Origin: Candidatus Woesearchaeota archaeon
GTDB lineage: Archaea > Nanobdellota > Nanobdellia > SCGC-AAA011-G17 > JACPNG01
Assembly: GCA_018303705.1 (NCBI GenBank)
Contig: JAGVXQ010000045.1
Location: 1-10,301 of the forward strand
Length of the DNA stretch: 10,301 nucleotides
Reading direction: 5' to 3'
Part shown: in pieces, positions 1 to 6,175 of the stretch
Position numbering within the stretch: the stretch's first letter is position 1
Layout of the letters: each line of letters starts with the position of its first letter
Notes under the pieces: model-generated
Seen by the model: only the letters and a program-made list of their open reading frames with translations
What the model was told of the DNA's origin: nothing
Database searches by the model: none
Translations under genes and position numbers: made by a program

Positions 1-901
1 AATCCTCGTTTGGAAAGATTTCTATAGACTTAAGTATAGTATCCCCTATGTTTGTCTCTTTTTTAGCCCTTATCCTGGAGATACTATTAAGCAGAAGCAT
101 GAAGTCGTGGGTTGGATGAACTACATCTTCTATGCCTGAGCCAAATACCAACAAACCAACTTTGTCTTTTTCATTTATTGCCTTGTATGCAAGTGCTATG
201 CCTGCTTTCTTGCAAGAGTCTATCTTATCTCCTTTCATAGAACCAGAGGCGTCCAAAGCATATATCAGGCATATTTGGCCCCTGCTGTCCCTTTTTATAA
301 CGCTTAAGTCATCTTTATTTATCTCGAAATGGCCTTTTCTTATTGCATTCTTAACAGACCTTTTAAGTGATATGTCCCTGTACCTGTCGCCTTTCTTGAA
401 ACTCCTAAAATCTTCTGCTTCACCGTAATGAGACAGCTTCTTGTTCACTCTCTCGCCTATCAATCCTTTAGATATGAGATGATTCAGTTCCTCTGTGTAC
501 AATGAAAGAGCTGCAAGCTTCAGGCCTTTTTCATTGATTTCAAATTCGCTTGAGAGAAAACCTTTTTCCTTTAAAGAGTCAATGCTTTTTTTTATAGTGC
601 TCTTAAGCTTCCTCTTTACTTCAGGAATGTTTGGGTTGTCAACCTCTCCAACAAGCTCCCTAAGCAAGGTGTCTCCATATATGTTTTTTGCCAAAGAATA
701 ATTCTGGGTTATGTTCTGGAACATCATGTCTGGATTAAAGCTAAATATGCCCTGGTTTATTGCGTTCCTTATTACTTTCCCTTCCTTTTTGTTATTGCCT
801 TCAAGAACAGAATTCATCAGCTTGTCTTCTTCGCTTTGCCTTTTCATCAGACCTGAAAGCTCTTCAATGTATTTTTTTTCATCAAGGCTAAAGAAAATCA
901 C
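1..901 (-). CDS. VWA-domain protein, partner of a MoxR-type ATPase (C-terminus cut by window edge)
   Basis: At least 300 residues are visible; the 3' end lies beyond the window. The N-terminal half (about residues 1-165) is helical and charged, with no domain I recognise. Residues 168-190 (FKKGDRYRDIS, then a basic helix) precede a von Willebrand factor A domain. Its strand ends in the MIDAS metal-site motif DASGSM (217-222), and T283 in KETNIGDT fits the conserved MIDAS threonine. The start is taken as GTG at 901 (GTG at 904 is equally possible), so the gene overlaps the end of the upstream AAA+ gene by about 14 bp, which implies translational coupling. The first in-frame ATG is only at 847. 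MoxR-type ATPases are commonly encoded beside VWA proteins, and the pair is thought to act as a metal-dependent chaperone or remodelling machine. The substrate here is unknown. Confidence 0.85.
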   Translation of the reverse strand, partial: MIFFSLDEKKYIEELSGLMKRQSEEDKLMNSVLEGNNKKEGKVIRNAINQGIFSFNPDMMFQNITQNYSLAKNIYGDTLLRELVGEVDNPNIPEVKRKLKSTIKKSIDSLKEKGFLSSEFEINEKGLKLAALSLYTEELNHLISKGLIGERVNKKLSHYGEAEDFRSFKKGDRYRDISLKRSVKNAIRKGHFEINKDDLSVIKRDSRGQICLIYALDASGSMKGDKIDSCKKAGIALAYKAINEKDKVGLLVFGSGIEDVVHPTHDFMLLLNSISRIRAKKETNIGDTILKSIEIFPNED

Positions 902-1919
902 CACTTTTTTCAGAATCCTTGTACTCAGATTCCTCTAGGTGCTTGTCAAAGCTTTCTTCTAAAAAAGTTTCTGGAGTTTTAAGGTATTTTATCCCTGGCT
1001 TTAGCCTTATCCTGTGAGACAATACTGATTTTACTGCATCCCTTAAATCCCTTAAATCAACTTCTTTCTTTTTTCCAATAAGGGCATTGCTTTGCGCCCT
1101 TTCGTATAGGCCAAGAGAGGCTCTTACTGAGGGTGCTCGCTCCAAGTCCTTGTTGCCCCTCAACGACCTTATGAAATCAAGCATGAACTGGAGCAAGTGG
1201 TCTGGGAAATTTATGGTTGTTATCTTCTTGCCTTTTGTTTTTACTATTTCCTTTTCTATGATTGTGCTTTCTGGATAATTCATGTATATTATGTCAAACC
1301 TGTCAAGCAAAACCTCTGAAAGCTTTTCAGTGCCGGCAAAGTCCTCTGGATTCATCGAGCCAATAAATATGAAGTTAGCTGGCAGTTCAATGTCATAGCT
1401 GCCTATGGTTACCTTGCCTTCTTCCAAGACTTGGAGAAGAGCATTCTGAAGCTTTTCAGGGCACCTGTTAAGCTCGTCAAAGAACAAGACGCCCCTGTTG
1501 GCCTTAAATATCTTTCCAGGGGTAAATACCTCTATGCTTAATGGCCCGAATTTCAAGGCCTTTATTGGATCAATGTCGCCAAGCAAATCCTCTGCAGTCA
1601 AATCAGGAGAGCCTTGTATCCTTATGAACCTCTTTTCACCGCTTACATTAATAGAACCTAGCTTTCCATTCCTGCATTCAGGGCATAAGGGATCATTTGG
1701 GTCGCAATGATACTGGCATTTGTTAGCTTTTACATCTGGAAGAATCCTTGCTATGTTTTTCGCAATTGTAGTCTTGCCAATTCCGGGAGGGCCTGCTATT
1801 ATTATGTTTCTTTTCATAAGCAATGCTGACTTCAGCTGCTTCTTTGCCTCGTCCTGGCCAAGTATGTCATCGAACTTGGCGTTGAGAAAATATTCTTCCA
1901 TTTTCTGCCAATATACCAT
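888..1919 (-). CDS. MoxR/Mg-chelatase-like AAA+ ATPase with a four-cysteine insert
   Basis: This is a 343-residue ATPase with the full AAA+ set: Walker A GPPGIGKTT (43-51), Walker B VLFFDE (144-149), sensor 1 asparagine in GSMNPED (N190), arginine finger in LLDRFD (R207) and a sensor 2 region around R266 (ERAPSVR). The stretch GSPDLTAEDLLGDIDP followed by FTPGKIFKANRG is typical of the Mg-chelatase subunit I/MoxR clade. Between Walker A and B lies C68-x3-C-x6-C-x2-C82, a likely zinc-binding knuckle. The family uses ATP to remodel proteins, usually with a VWA partner, and such a gene follows directly with an overlap. Real Mg-chelation is unlikely, since no pigment genes are nearby. The start is uncertain: ATG 1919 is used; ATG 1901 (MEEYFLNAKF) is equally good. 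An in-frame ATG at 2060 would lie inside the divergent gene and is rejected. Confidence 0.9.
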   Translation of the reverse strand: MVYWQKMEEYFLNAKFDDILGQDEAKKQLKSALLMKRNIIIAGPPGIGKTTIAKNIARILPDVKANKCQYHCDPNDPLCPECRNGKLGSINVSGEKRFIRIQGSPDLTAEDLLGDIDPIKALKFGPLSIEVFTPGKIFKANRGVLFFDELNRCPEKLQNALLQVLEEGKVTIGSYDIELPANFIFIGSMNPEDFAGTEKLSEVLLDRFDIIYMNYPESTIIEKEIVKTKGKKITTINFPDHLLQFMLDFIRSLRGNKDLERAPSVRASLGLYERAQSNALIGKKKEVDLRDLRDAVKSVLSHRIRLKPGIKYLKTPETFLEESFDKHLEESEYKDSEKSGDFL

Positions 1920-1973
1920 TAGACCATAATTTAAAACACTTTCTATCAATTTTTTTAAGAACTCAACGAAATG

Positions 1974-1981
1974 TTTATAAA
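1974..1981 (+). promoter_or_regulatory. TATA box for the NT/HEPN gene
   Basis: TTTATAAA is a near-perfect archaeal TATA box. Its centre is 26.5 bp upstream of ATG 2004, so transcription should begin at or next to that codon and give a leaderless mRNA. The octamer is palindromic and could also bind TBP for minus-strand transcription towards the AAA+ gene. A better placed minus-strand candidate is TTTTAAAT at 1936-1929. Confidence 0.7.
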
Positions 1982-2003
1982 GAATCCAAAACAGGAATGG
2001 TGC

Positions 2004-3806
2004 ATGGATGAATATAATTCTAAAGATAAGAAGTTTTTTGAGGATAATGAAATACCTCAAGAGGTAAAGGACAAGTTCAAGTCAATAAAAAACAACCTTG
2101 ACAAGCTGAAAGATGAATTATTAAAGAGGTTTGACAGGGATTTAATAGGGCTAGCTCTTCTGCCTCCAAACAAGGAAGCCAAAAAAGAAGAAAAGGACAA
2201 CATAAACATCCTTGTATTGCTAAATGACTCTGATAATTCCAAGATACCAAATGAGCAGCCAATTGAAAAGTTATTTGATGACATAAGCAAGATTGCAAAG
2301 GACATAAACAAGAACCTTGCGCCACAGTCAATGTTCCTTTCAGAGTTAAAAGAATCATGCTTCGATGGCAAGTATGAACTGCTGCAGATGATTGGGATGT
2401 CAGCGATAATCTATGACAAGGGAATATTAAGCGCTCTGAAGGTAAGCGAGATACACAAGACCATGTCCATAAAGAAGTTTGAGAAGTATGTGCTAAGCTA
2501 TGTTGGAGCTGGTTCCTTGTTCAGGAGCGATGCAAACCCGAATGACATAGACGTTTTCATAGTAATAGATGACACTGATGTAAAAAAGATGCCGAGGGTA
2601 GAGCTAAAGGACAAGTTAAGGTCAATAATACAGGGCATGGGCAATGAAGCTGCTGACATTGCAGGAGTGAAGGCAAACTTTCATGTTCAAACATACATAT
2701 TGACTGATTTCTGGGATAGTGTTAAGGATGCGAATCCTGTGATATTCACTTTCCTGAGGGATGGGGTTCCGCTTTATGACAGGGGAGTTTTCATGCCATG
2801 GAAACTGTTGCTTAAGATGGGAAGGATAAAGCCAAGTCCAGAGGCAATAGATATGAATATGGACATTGGAGATAGATTGCTGGAGAGGACAAAGCAGAAA
2901 CTACTTAGTGTTGTAGGAGAGGATTTGTATTATGCAACGCTGAACTCTGCACAGGCAGCATTGATGCTGTATGGAATACCACCAACAACGCCAAGGGAAA
3001 CAGTTGCAATGATGGAAGAGGTGTTCGTAAAAAAGGAAAAGATCCTTGAGAAGAAATACGTTGACATACTAGAAAAGATAAGAAAGTACTACAAGGATGT
3101 GGAGCACAACAAGATAAAAGAGGTCAGCGGAGCTGAGATAGACAAGCTGCTAAAGGAAACAGACATGTACCTGAAAAGAATAAAGGAGCTTTTCGTTGAG
3201 ATTGAAAAGAAGGCAAGGACAAACAGCATTGTCGATTCCTATGATGCAATAATCATGGTAACAAAGGATGCCTTGTATACATCTGGCCTTGGAGATGTTA
3301 ACATAAATGACATAGAAAGGATATTCAAGCAGAACCTCATAGATACAGGAAAGCTTCCAAGCCATATGGCAAGGACATTGAAAACTGTAATAAAAATAAA
3401 GAAGGATTATGACTCTAAGAAAAAACCTTCAAAACAAGAGGTTGAGATGGTTGCCAAGGAGGCAAGGAACTACATAAAGTTTGTTTCCGAATACATCCAA
3501 AGATCCAGGGGTCTTGAAATAGAAAGGGCAAAGATAAGGTTCAAGTATGGGCACAACAAGTTTGGGGAGATAATACTGCTTGAAAAAACAGCTTTCATAA
3601 TAGAGGACCTTGATAAAAAGGAGAACATAAATATGGCCGACATAGTAAATGGGGGCTTGAAAAACATAAGAAAAAGCTCCTTGGAAGAGATGGACAAGGC
3701 GTTAACATCTGCAAAGATACCACAAAGGTCATTCATCAGGGAGCCTATATTCGAGGATTTAAGAAAGCTTTTTGGGACTGACGTAGAGGTTTGTGTTAGC
3801 TATTGA
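2004..3806 (+). CDS. Duplicated nucleotidyltransferase-HEPN fusion protein
   Basis: This is a 600-residue cytosolic protein with no signal peptide or membrane segment. Residues 30-140 look like a pol-beta-type nucleotidyltransferase fold whose catalytic DxD is replaced by N66-I-N68 (NINILVLLND). Residues 160-265 form a second such domain with GAGS (168-171) and an intact D181-I-D183 pair in NDIDVFIVID; the position expected for a third acidic residue reads HVQTY. Two helical segments then resemble HEPN domains: about 290-400 (SAQAALMLYGIPP, and R360...H368) and about 412-502 (KDALYTSGL, then IKKDYDSKKKPS before the last helix). A mixed tail of about 100 residues follows. Nucleotidyltransferase and HEPN proteins usually occur as separate antitoxin and toxin, or are fused as one NT plus one HEPN. 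Doubling both in one chain is unusual. ATG 2004 is chosen because the upstream in-frame ATG (1971) precedes the TATA box. Domain limits are judged by eye. Confidence 0.85.
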   Translation: MDEYNSKDKKFFEDNEIPQEVKDKFKSIKNNLDKLKDELLKRFDRDLIGLALLPPNKEAKKEEKDNINILVLLNDSDNSKIPNEQPIEKLFDDISKIAKDINKNLAPQSMFLSELKESCFDGKYELLQMIGMSAIIYDKGILSALKVSEIHKTMSIKKFEKYVLSYVGAGSLFRSDANPNDIDVFIVIDDTDVKKMPRVELKDKLRSIIQGMGNEAADIAGVKANFHVQTYILTDFWDSVKDANPVIFTFLRDGVPLYDRGVFMPWKLLLKMGRIKPSPEAIDMNMDIGDRLLERTKQKLLSVVGEDLYYATLNSAQAALMLYGIPPTTPRETVAMMEEVFVKKEKILEKKYVDILEKIRKYYKDVEHNKIKEVSGAEIDKLLKETDMYLKRIKELFVEIEKKARTNSIVDSYDAIIMVTKDALYTSGLGDVNINDIERIFKQNLIDTGKLPSHMARTLKTVIKIKKDYDSKKKPSKQEVEMVAKEARNYIKFVSEYIQRSRGLEIERAKIRFKYGHNKFGEIILLEKTAFIIEDLDKKENINMADIVNGGLKNIRKSSLEEMDKALTSAKIPQRSFIREPIFEDLRKLFGTDVEVCVSY

Positions 3807-3817
3807 TCGTTGCTAAG

Positions 3818-3931
3818 ATGAAAAGAGGGTTGTATTTTTCAATTTTTATAGTTGTAATTGTTCTTGGCATATTTGCCATTGCAAATTTTATGCCTATAAA
3901 GTTAGAAGAAACCGCATTTCGTGAGCTGTAA
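3818..3931 (+). CDS. Small single-span membrane ORF, possibly a truncated gene
   Basis: This 37-codon ORF begins 11 bp after the NT/HEPN stop codon. It reads as a short basic start (MKRG), one hydrophobic helix of about 20 residues (YFSIFIVVIVLGIFAIANF) and a short polar end (KLEETAFREL). That matches a signal anchor or the N-terminus of an exported protein. It may be a genuine small membrane protein co-transcribed with the NT/HEPN gene. Because it stops abruptly at the edge of a region full of gene fragments, it may instead be the surviving 5' end of a larger gene. No Shine-Dalgarno sequence is visible. Confidence 0.4.
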   Translation: MKRGLYFSIFIVVIVLGIFAIANFMPIKLEETAFREL

Positions 3932-3961
3932 CGTAAACGTCTGGAATTTTGAATAAAAAAA

Positions 3962-4078
3962 TTAGCTCTTTTTGACCACCAGAGAGTTTTCCTTAATTTC
4001 CACCTCCAATTCCTGACCTTCTTTCCACTTCAATTTTTCTATTACACTTTTATCGAGCAGAAAAATGAGAAACCAACT
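3962..4078 (-). pseudogene. AbrB-type DNA-binding protein, C-terminal fragment
   Basis: The minus strand reads SVIEKLKWKEGQELEVEI followed by KENSLVVKKS and TAA. This matches the second half of the swapped-hairpin AbrB/MazE fold (a 'VIEKLGWKEGDEVEVEV...LVLKK' pattern), the fold of small archaeal transcription factors and antitoxins. There is no in-frame ATG, GTG or TTG upstream before a stop at 4094-4096. An ATG at 4088 opens a different frame that ends after 12 codons. The N-terminal half is therefore missing or frameshifted. The break falls where the transposase remnant on the other strand begins, so insertion or rearrangement probably removed it. Confidence 0.45.
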
Positions 4079-4335
4079 GAAGAGGCATTTTGACTATAAG
4101 ATAAGCCACGTTTCTATCTTAGATTGGGTTAGAAGGTACACTTTGAAAGTTCATAAGTCCATTGAAAATCAAGGCTATAATTTAGGATCAAATTCTATGC
4201 AGATGAAACTATGATTGATTGTGAAGGCAGAAAGGACAGGTTTTGGTGTTGCCTCAAATCCTCACGAGGTCGAAATTTTCGATGGGTCAAAACTTCGCTA
4301 AATTCGGATGTTATATCAGACGCTAACTTTACAGC
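4065..4335 (+). pseudogene. IS6-like DDE transposase remnant, frameshifted
   Basis: Two overlapping frames give adjoining parts of one transposase. Frame one (ATG 4065 to stop 4214) reads DYKISHVSILDWVRRYTLKV, the helix-turn-helix end that precedes the catalytic core in IS6-family and related archaeal transposases. Frame two, entered by a single-base shift near 4180-4190, reads FYADETMIDCEGRKDRFW. This corresponds to the family's 'W-x-A-D-E-T' block carrying the first catalytic aspartate, followed by the usual glycine and tryptophan. The matching then fades, and the second and third catalytic residues are absent. No terminal inverted repeats were found. This is an inactive scar of less than a third of an element. 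The family assignment rests on motif recognition. Confidence 0.55.
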
Positions 4336-4350
4336 AAGCATTTCGCAACC

Positions 4351-4360
4351 TTTAAAAATA
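4351..4360 (+). promoter_or_regulatory. TATA box of the rpl35ae-rpl10e operon
   Basis: TTTAAAAATA is centred about 26 bp before ATG 4381, so the mRNA should be leaderless or nearly so. A GGTGA motif at 4367-4371 looks like a Shine-Dalgarno sequence but would lie upstream of the predicted transcription start. The box begins just after the transposase remnant. Confidence 0.65.
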
Positions 4361-4380
4361 CGTGTTGGTGAGAAAAGAGC

Positions 4381-4638
4381 ATGGAAGCAACCATAGTAAA
4401 TTTTCGGGGAAGTTACAGGACAAAGAAAGGAAACCACATAATAATAAAAGTTAACAACATAAATACTCCTGAAAAGGCAGCAAAGCTTGTAGGCAAGAAA
4501 ATAACATGGAAAACAAAATCTGGAATAGAAATAAAAGGAGAAATAGTAAAGCCGCATGGAAATTCTGGGGCATTAAGAACGATATTCGAGAAGGGATTGC
4601 CTGGCCAAGCATTGGGAACGAAGGCAAGGGTAGATTAA
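4381..4638 (+). CDS. rpl35ae: Ribosomal protein L35Ae (eL33)
   Basis: This 85-residue protein of the large ribosomal subunit has the length usual for archaeal L35Ae. The signature C-terminal half is clear: IVKPHGNSGALRTIFEKG (55-72), then LPGQALGTK (73-81). The N-terminal strand (IVNFRGSYRTKKGNHIIIKV) and the AAKLVGKKITWKT segment (33-45) also match the family. The translational beta-barrel fold binds 23S rRNA. The gene heads a two-gene operon with rpl10e, separated by one base, and has its own TATA box at leaderless distance. L35Ae is limited to archaea and eukaryotes, so it supports the archaeal assignment. Confidence 0.95.
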   Translation: MEATIVNFRGSYRTKKGNHIIIKVNNINTPEKAAKLVGKKITWKTKSGIEIKGEIVKPHGNSGALRTIFEKGLPGQALGTKARVD

Positions 4639-4639
4639 A

Positions 4640-5146
4640 ATGGCAGGGTTAAGAAAAGGAGTCTGTTACAGGAACATAGTGAGGGCCTACACAAGAAGAA
4701 GTAAGTACAAGGCAAAGGGCTACATAAAGGCAATACCGCCACTGAAGATAGTAAAATTTGACCAAGGAAACCTTCAAAAGAAGTTTGATGCACAAGTAAG
4801 TTTGTATACAAGGCAGGACATACAGTTAAGGCATAATGCACTTGAGTCAGCAAGGCAGGTAATACACAAGCATTTAGCTGATACTTTGGGAAACAATTAC
4901 CATCTTAAGGTCAGGGTTTATCCACATCATGTTTTAAGAGAGCACAAGATGCTTACAGGGGCAGGGGCAGATAGAATGAGCCCTGGGATGTCGCAGGCTT
5001 TCGGCAAAGCTGTAGGGACGGCAGCACAGGTAAAAAAAGACCAGCCAATAATAAGCGTAGGCATAGACAAAAAGGACATTGAATCTGCAAAATCCGCGCT
5101 TAGTTATGCAATAGCAAGGCTTCCAGGAAAATATTACGTTGAATAG
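4640..5146 (+). CDS. rpl10e: Ribosomal protein L10e (uL16)
   Basis: This 168-residue protein is the archaeal/eukaryotic counterpart of bacterial L16, near the usual length for archaeal L10e. It sits beside the peptidyl-transferase centre and 5S rRNA. Recognisable blocks are the N-terminal CYRNIVRAYTRRSK (9-22), YPHHVLREHK (94-103), GAGADRMSPGMSQAFG (107-122) and the terminal ARLPGKYYVE. ATG follows the rpl35ae stop TAA after one base, so the two are translated from one message. Only a weak purine run (AAGGCAAGGG) precedes the start, consistent with coupling to the upstream gene. The convergent pcm gene ends about 107 bp downstream. Confidence 0.95.
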   Translation: MAGLRKGVCYRNIVRAYTRRSKYKAKGYIKAIPPLKIVKFDQGNLQKKFDAQVSLYTRQDIQLRHNALESARQVIHKHLADTLGNNYHLKVRVYPHHVLREHKMLTGAGADRMSPGMSQAFGKAVGTAAQVKKDQPIISVGIDKKDIESAKSALSYAIARLPGKYYVE

Positions 5147-5202
5147 TTGTGATGTTCAATATTACTTGGCGACACTAGAAGTAATTATTCCAACTTCCAA
5201 TC

Positions 5203-5253
5203 TTGTAGTGACCTCCTCTCCTGCCTAAAGGCTCGACCCTTCGGGACGTTGCA
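5203..5253 (-). mobile_element. Putative IS200/IS605 (TnpB) right end / omega-RNA-like scaffold, orphan
   Basis: Read on the minus strand, directly after the pcm stop, the block is GCAACGTCCCGAAGGGTCG, AGCCTTTAGGCAGGAG, AGGAGGTCACTAC. It contains hairpin one (5248-5234: CG-U-CCC, loop GAA, GGG-U-CG), hairpin two (5232-5223: GCC, loop UUUA, GGC) and then a purine-rich GGAGAGGAGGTCAC tail. This order of two small hairpins and a GGAGG-TCA tail resembles the 3' end of TnpB-associated omega RNAs and the element right end, as I remember them. There is no tnpB here, so it would be an orphan end left by deletion or a non-autonomous copy. It could instead serve as a structured 3' end for pcm. The identification rests on memory of the pattern. 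Confidence 0.4.
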
Positions 5254-5877
5254 CTAAAACCCAAATTTTCCTTTGCAAGGAACGAACTGAAACATGCCTA
5301 GTCTCTTGACATCATATTTATTGTATGGAAGCTTCCTTATCTTTAGCATTTCTTGACTGTATTCATCGCCGACAGGCGCAATTAATATTCCATTGGGTAT
5401 TGATGGCATTGCGGATGTTACTATTATTCTGTCATATTTTGCGTACTTCTTGCAGCCTATTTCACCTTCATTAACTTTGATGATTTTAATGTTCTTAATT
5501 CCAAGCGAAAATATGTTTTTTCTTGAAAATATTATCAGCTCAGGAATTATTTCTGTTGATATAACCTTTCCTTTGCTGCCAATGATTTTAGATATTATTG
5601 CTGACTGGTATCCTGAACCTGTTCCAATCTCAAGAACCTTGTCATTTTTTTTAAGCTCCAACTCCTGTGTCATTAACATGACAGTAGTGGGCTGGGATAT
5701 TGTTTGATTTGCTGGTATTGGCAAGGGAAAATCTCCATAGGCTTGTTCAATATACTCCTTAAGAATGAAATTTTCCCTTGGAATATTGTTAAAAGCATCG
5801 ATAACATTTTTGTCAGTTACTATACTGTTATTCAGCCAATATTCAACCAAAGATTTTTTCTGCATTTCATGGTCCAT
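5254..5877 (-). CDS. pcm: Protein-L-isoaspartate O-methyltransferase
   Basis: This 207-residue cytosolic enzyme uses S-adenosylmethionine to methylate L-isoaspartyl residues that arise in ageing proteins, starting their repair. It has the family length and landmarks: the substrate-side signature ANQTISQP (56-63), SAM-binding motif I VLEIGTGSGYQSA (81-93), an acidic residue ending the next strand (VISTE, about 105-109), and KYDRIIVTSAMPSIP, which fits the family's 'FDrI-V-T-A-A-P-x-I-P' block with the usual TAAAP altered to TSAMP. The C-terminus matches the strand-rich end of PCMT. ATG 5877 is preferred over ATG 5865 because a TATA-like box lies 26 bp upstream. It converges with rpl10e. The 31-codon ORF upstream has the same orientation. 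Confidence 0.93.
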   Translation of the reverse strand: MDHEMQKKSLVEYWLNNSIVTDKNVIDAFNNIPRENFILKEYIEQAYGDFPLPIPANQTISQPTTVMLMTQELELKKNDKVLEIGTGSGYQSAIISKIIGSKGKVISTEIIPELIIFSRKNIFSLGIKNIKIIKVNEGEIGCKKYAKYDRIIVTSAMPSIPNGILIAPVGDEYSQEMLKIRKLPYNKYDVKRLGMFQFVPCKGKFGF

Positions 5878-5898
5878 AGGCTATTAAAAGGTAGATTG

Positions 5899-5906
5899 CT
5901 TAAAAA
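5899..5906 (-). promoter_or_regulatory. TATA box of pcm
   Basis: TTTTTAAG on the minus strand is centred about 26 bp before ATG 5877, predicting a leaderless mRNA. The match to the consensus is moderate. Confidence 0.5.
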
Positions 5907-5926
5907 GTTGGTGCTTTCAAAATATG

Positions 5927-6022
5927 CTACTGCTGCTCTTCTTCAAAGTCTTCTTCATCCCATAGAATTTCATATTGCTTCTTGGGTCCAAAATTGCCAA
6001 ATATTATATCTCGGTTAGGCAT
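5927..6022 (-). CDS. Small acidic protein of unknown function (31 residues)
   Basis: The ORF starts MPNRDIIFGNFGPKKQYEIL and ends in a strongly acidic stretch (WDEEDFEEEQQ). It is too short for standard ORF thresholds. A good TATA-like box lies upstream, predicting a leader of about 10 nt. The ordered composition, with an aromatic/glycine N-terminal part and an acidic tail, looks like a real microprotein rather than chance. It lies between pcm (49 bp downstream, same strand) and the divergent aIF2 gamma gene. I do not recognise the family. An acidic tail of this kind can bind basic partners such as ribosomal or DNA-binding proteins, but that is speculation. Confidence 0.5.
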   Translation of the reverse strand: MPNRDIIFGNFGPKKQYEILWDEEDFEEEQQ

Positions 6023-6054
6023 GTTTTATCTCATTGTATATTATGTTCTCTTTG

Positions 6055-6062
6055 TATATAAA
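6055..6062 (-). promoter_or_regulatory. TATA box of the small acidic ORF
   Basis: TTTATATA on the minus strand is centred about 36 bp before ATG 6022. Initiation would fall near 6032 and leave a leader of about 10 nt (GAGATAAAAC). Confidence 0.5.
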
Positions 6063-6124
6063 CCCTTTGATTGATTGTACGAAATAATTTCCAGATACCA
6101 CAATTGCAAGATTGAACAGAATGA

Positions 6125-6132
6125 TTTATAAA
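6125..6132 (+). promoter_or_regulatory. TATA box of the aIF2 gamma gene
   Basis: TTTATAAA gives an expected transcription start near 6155. The mRNA therefore has a leader of about 20 nt that includes the Shine-Dalgarno sequence at 6163-6168, unlike the leaderless genes around it. Confidence 0.65.
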
Positions 6133-6162
6133 TCACATTTTTCTAAACACCTTATGTATTTT

Positions 6163-6168
6163 GGAGGT
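6163..6168 (+). promoter_or_regulatory. Shine-Dalgarno sequence deciding the aIF2 gamma start
   Basis: GGAGGT is complementary to the 3' end of archaeal 16S rRNA. It lies 7 bases before GTG 6176. It sits inside any reading frame begun at the in-frame TTG 6161, so GTG 6176 is the better start. Confidence 0.75.
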
Positions 6169-6175
6169 TGCTTTA

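Noticed and set aside
1971..2003. Eleven extra N-terminal codons for the NT/HEPN protein from ATG 1971
   Set aside because: That ATG precedes the TATA box at 1974-1981, so it would not be in the mRNA; ATG 2004 fits the leaderless spacing.
1920..2060. N-terminal extension of the AAA+ ATPase from ATG 2060
   Set aside because: The extension is a hydrophobic run unlike the family, covers the divergent promoter and overlaps the coding region of the opposite gene.
2057..2371. Antisense open frames of about 100 codons within the NT/HEPN gene (others lie within aIF2 gamma and gyrA)
   Set aside because: They are shadows of long well-supported genes, with composition expected of complementary frames.
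4211..4396. Open frame of 61 codons starting inside the transposase remnant
   Set aside because: Its first part is the transposase catalytic block read mid-gene and its end runs into the rpl35ae promoter and start; it is not an independent gene.
5220..5253. Possible tRNA fragment because of GGCTCGACCC
   Set aside because: No acceptor stem, anticodon arm or T-loop can be folded; the hairpins fit an IS200/IS605-type end better.
5704..6018. Plus-strand open frame of 104 codons over the pcm start region
   Set aside because: It is antisense to pcm and to the small acidic ORF and has no promoter or recognisable product.
6063..6124. Possible RNA gene or operator between the divergent promoters
   Set aside because: No stable hairpin or repeat is visible; it appears to be plain spacer.
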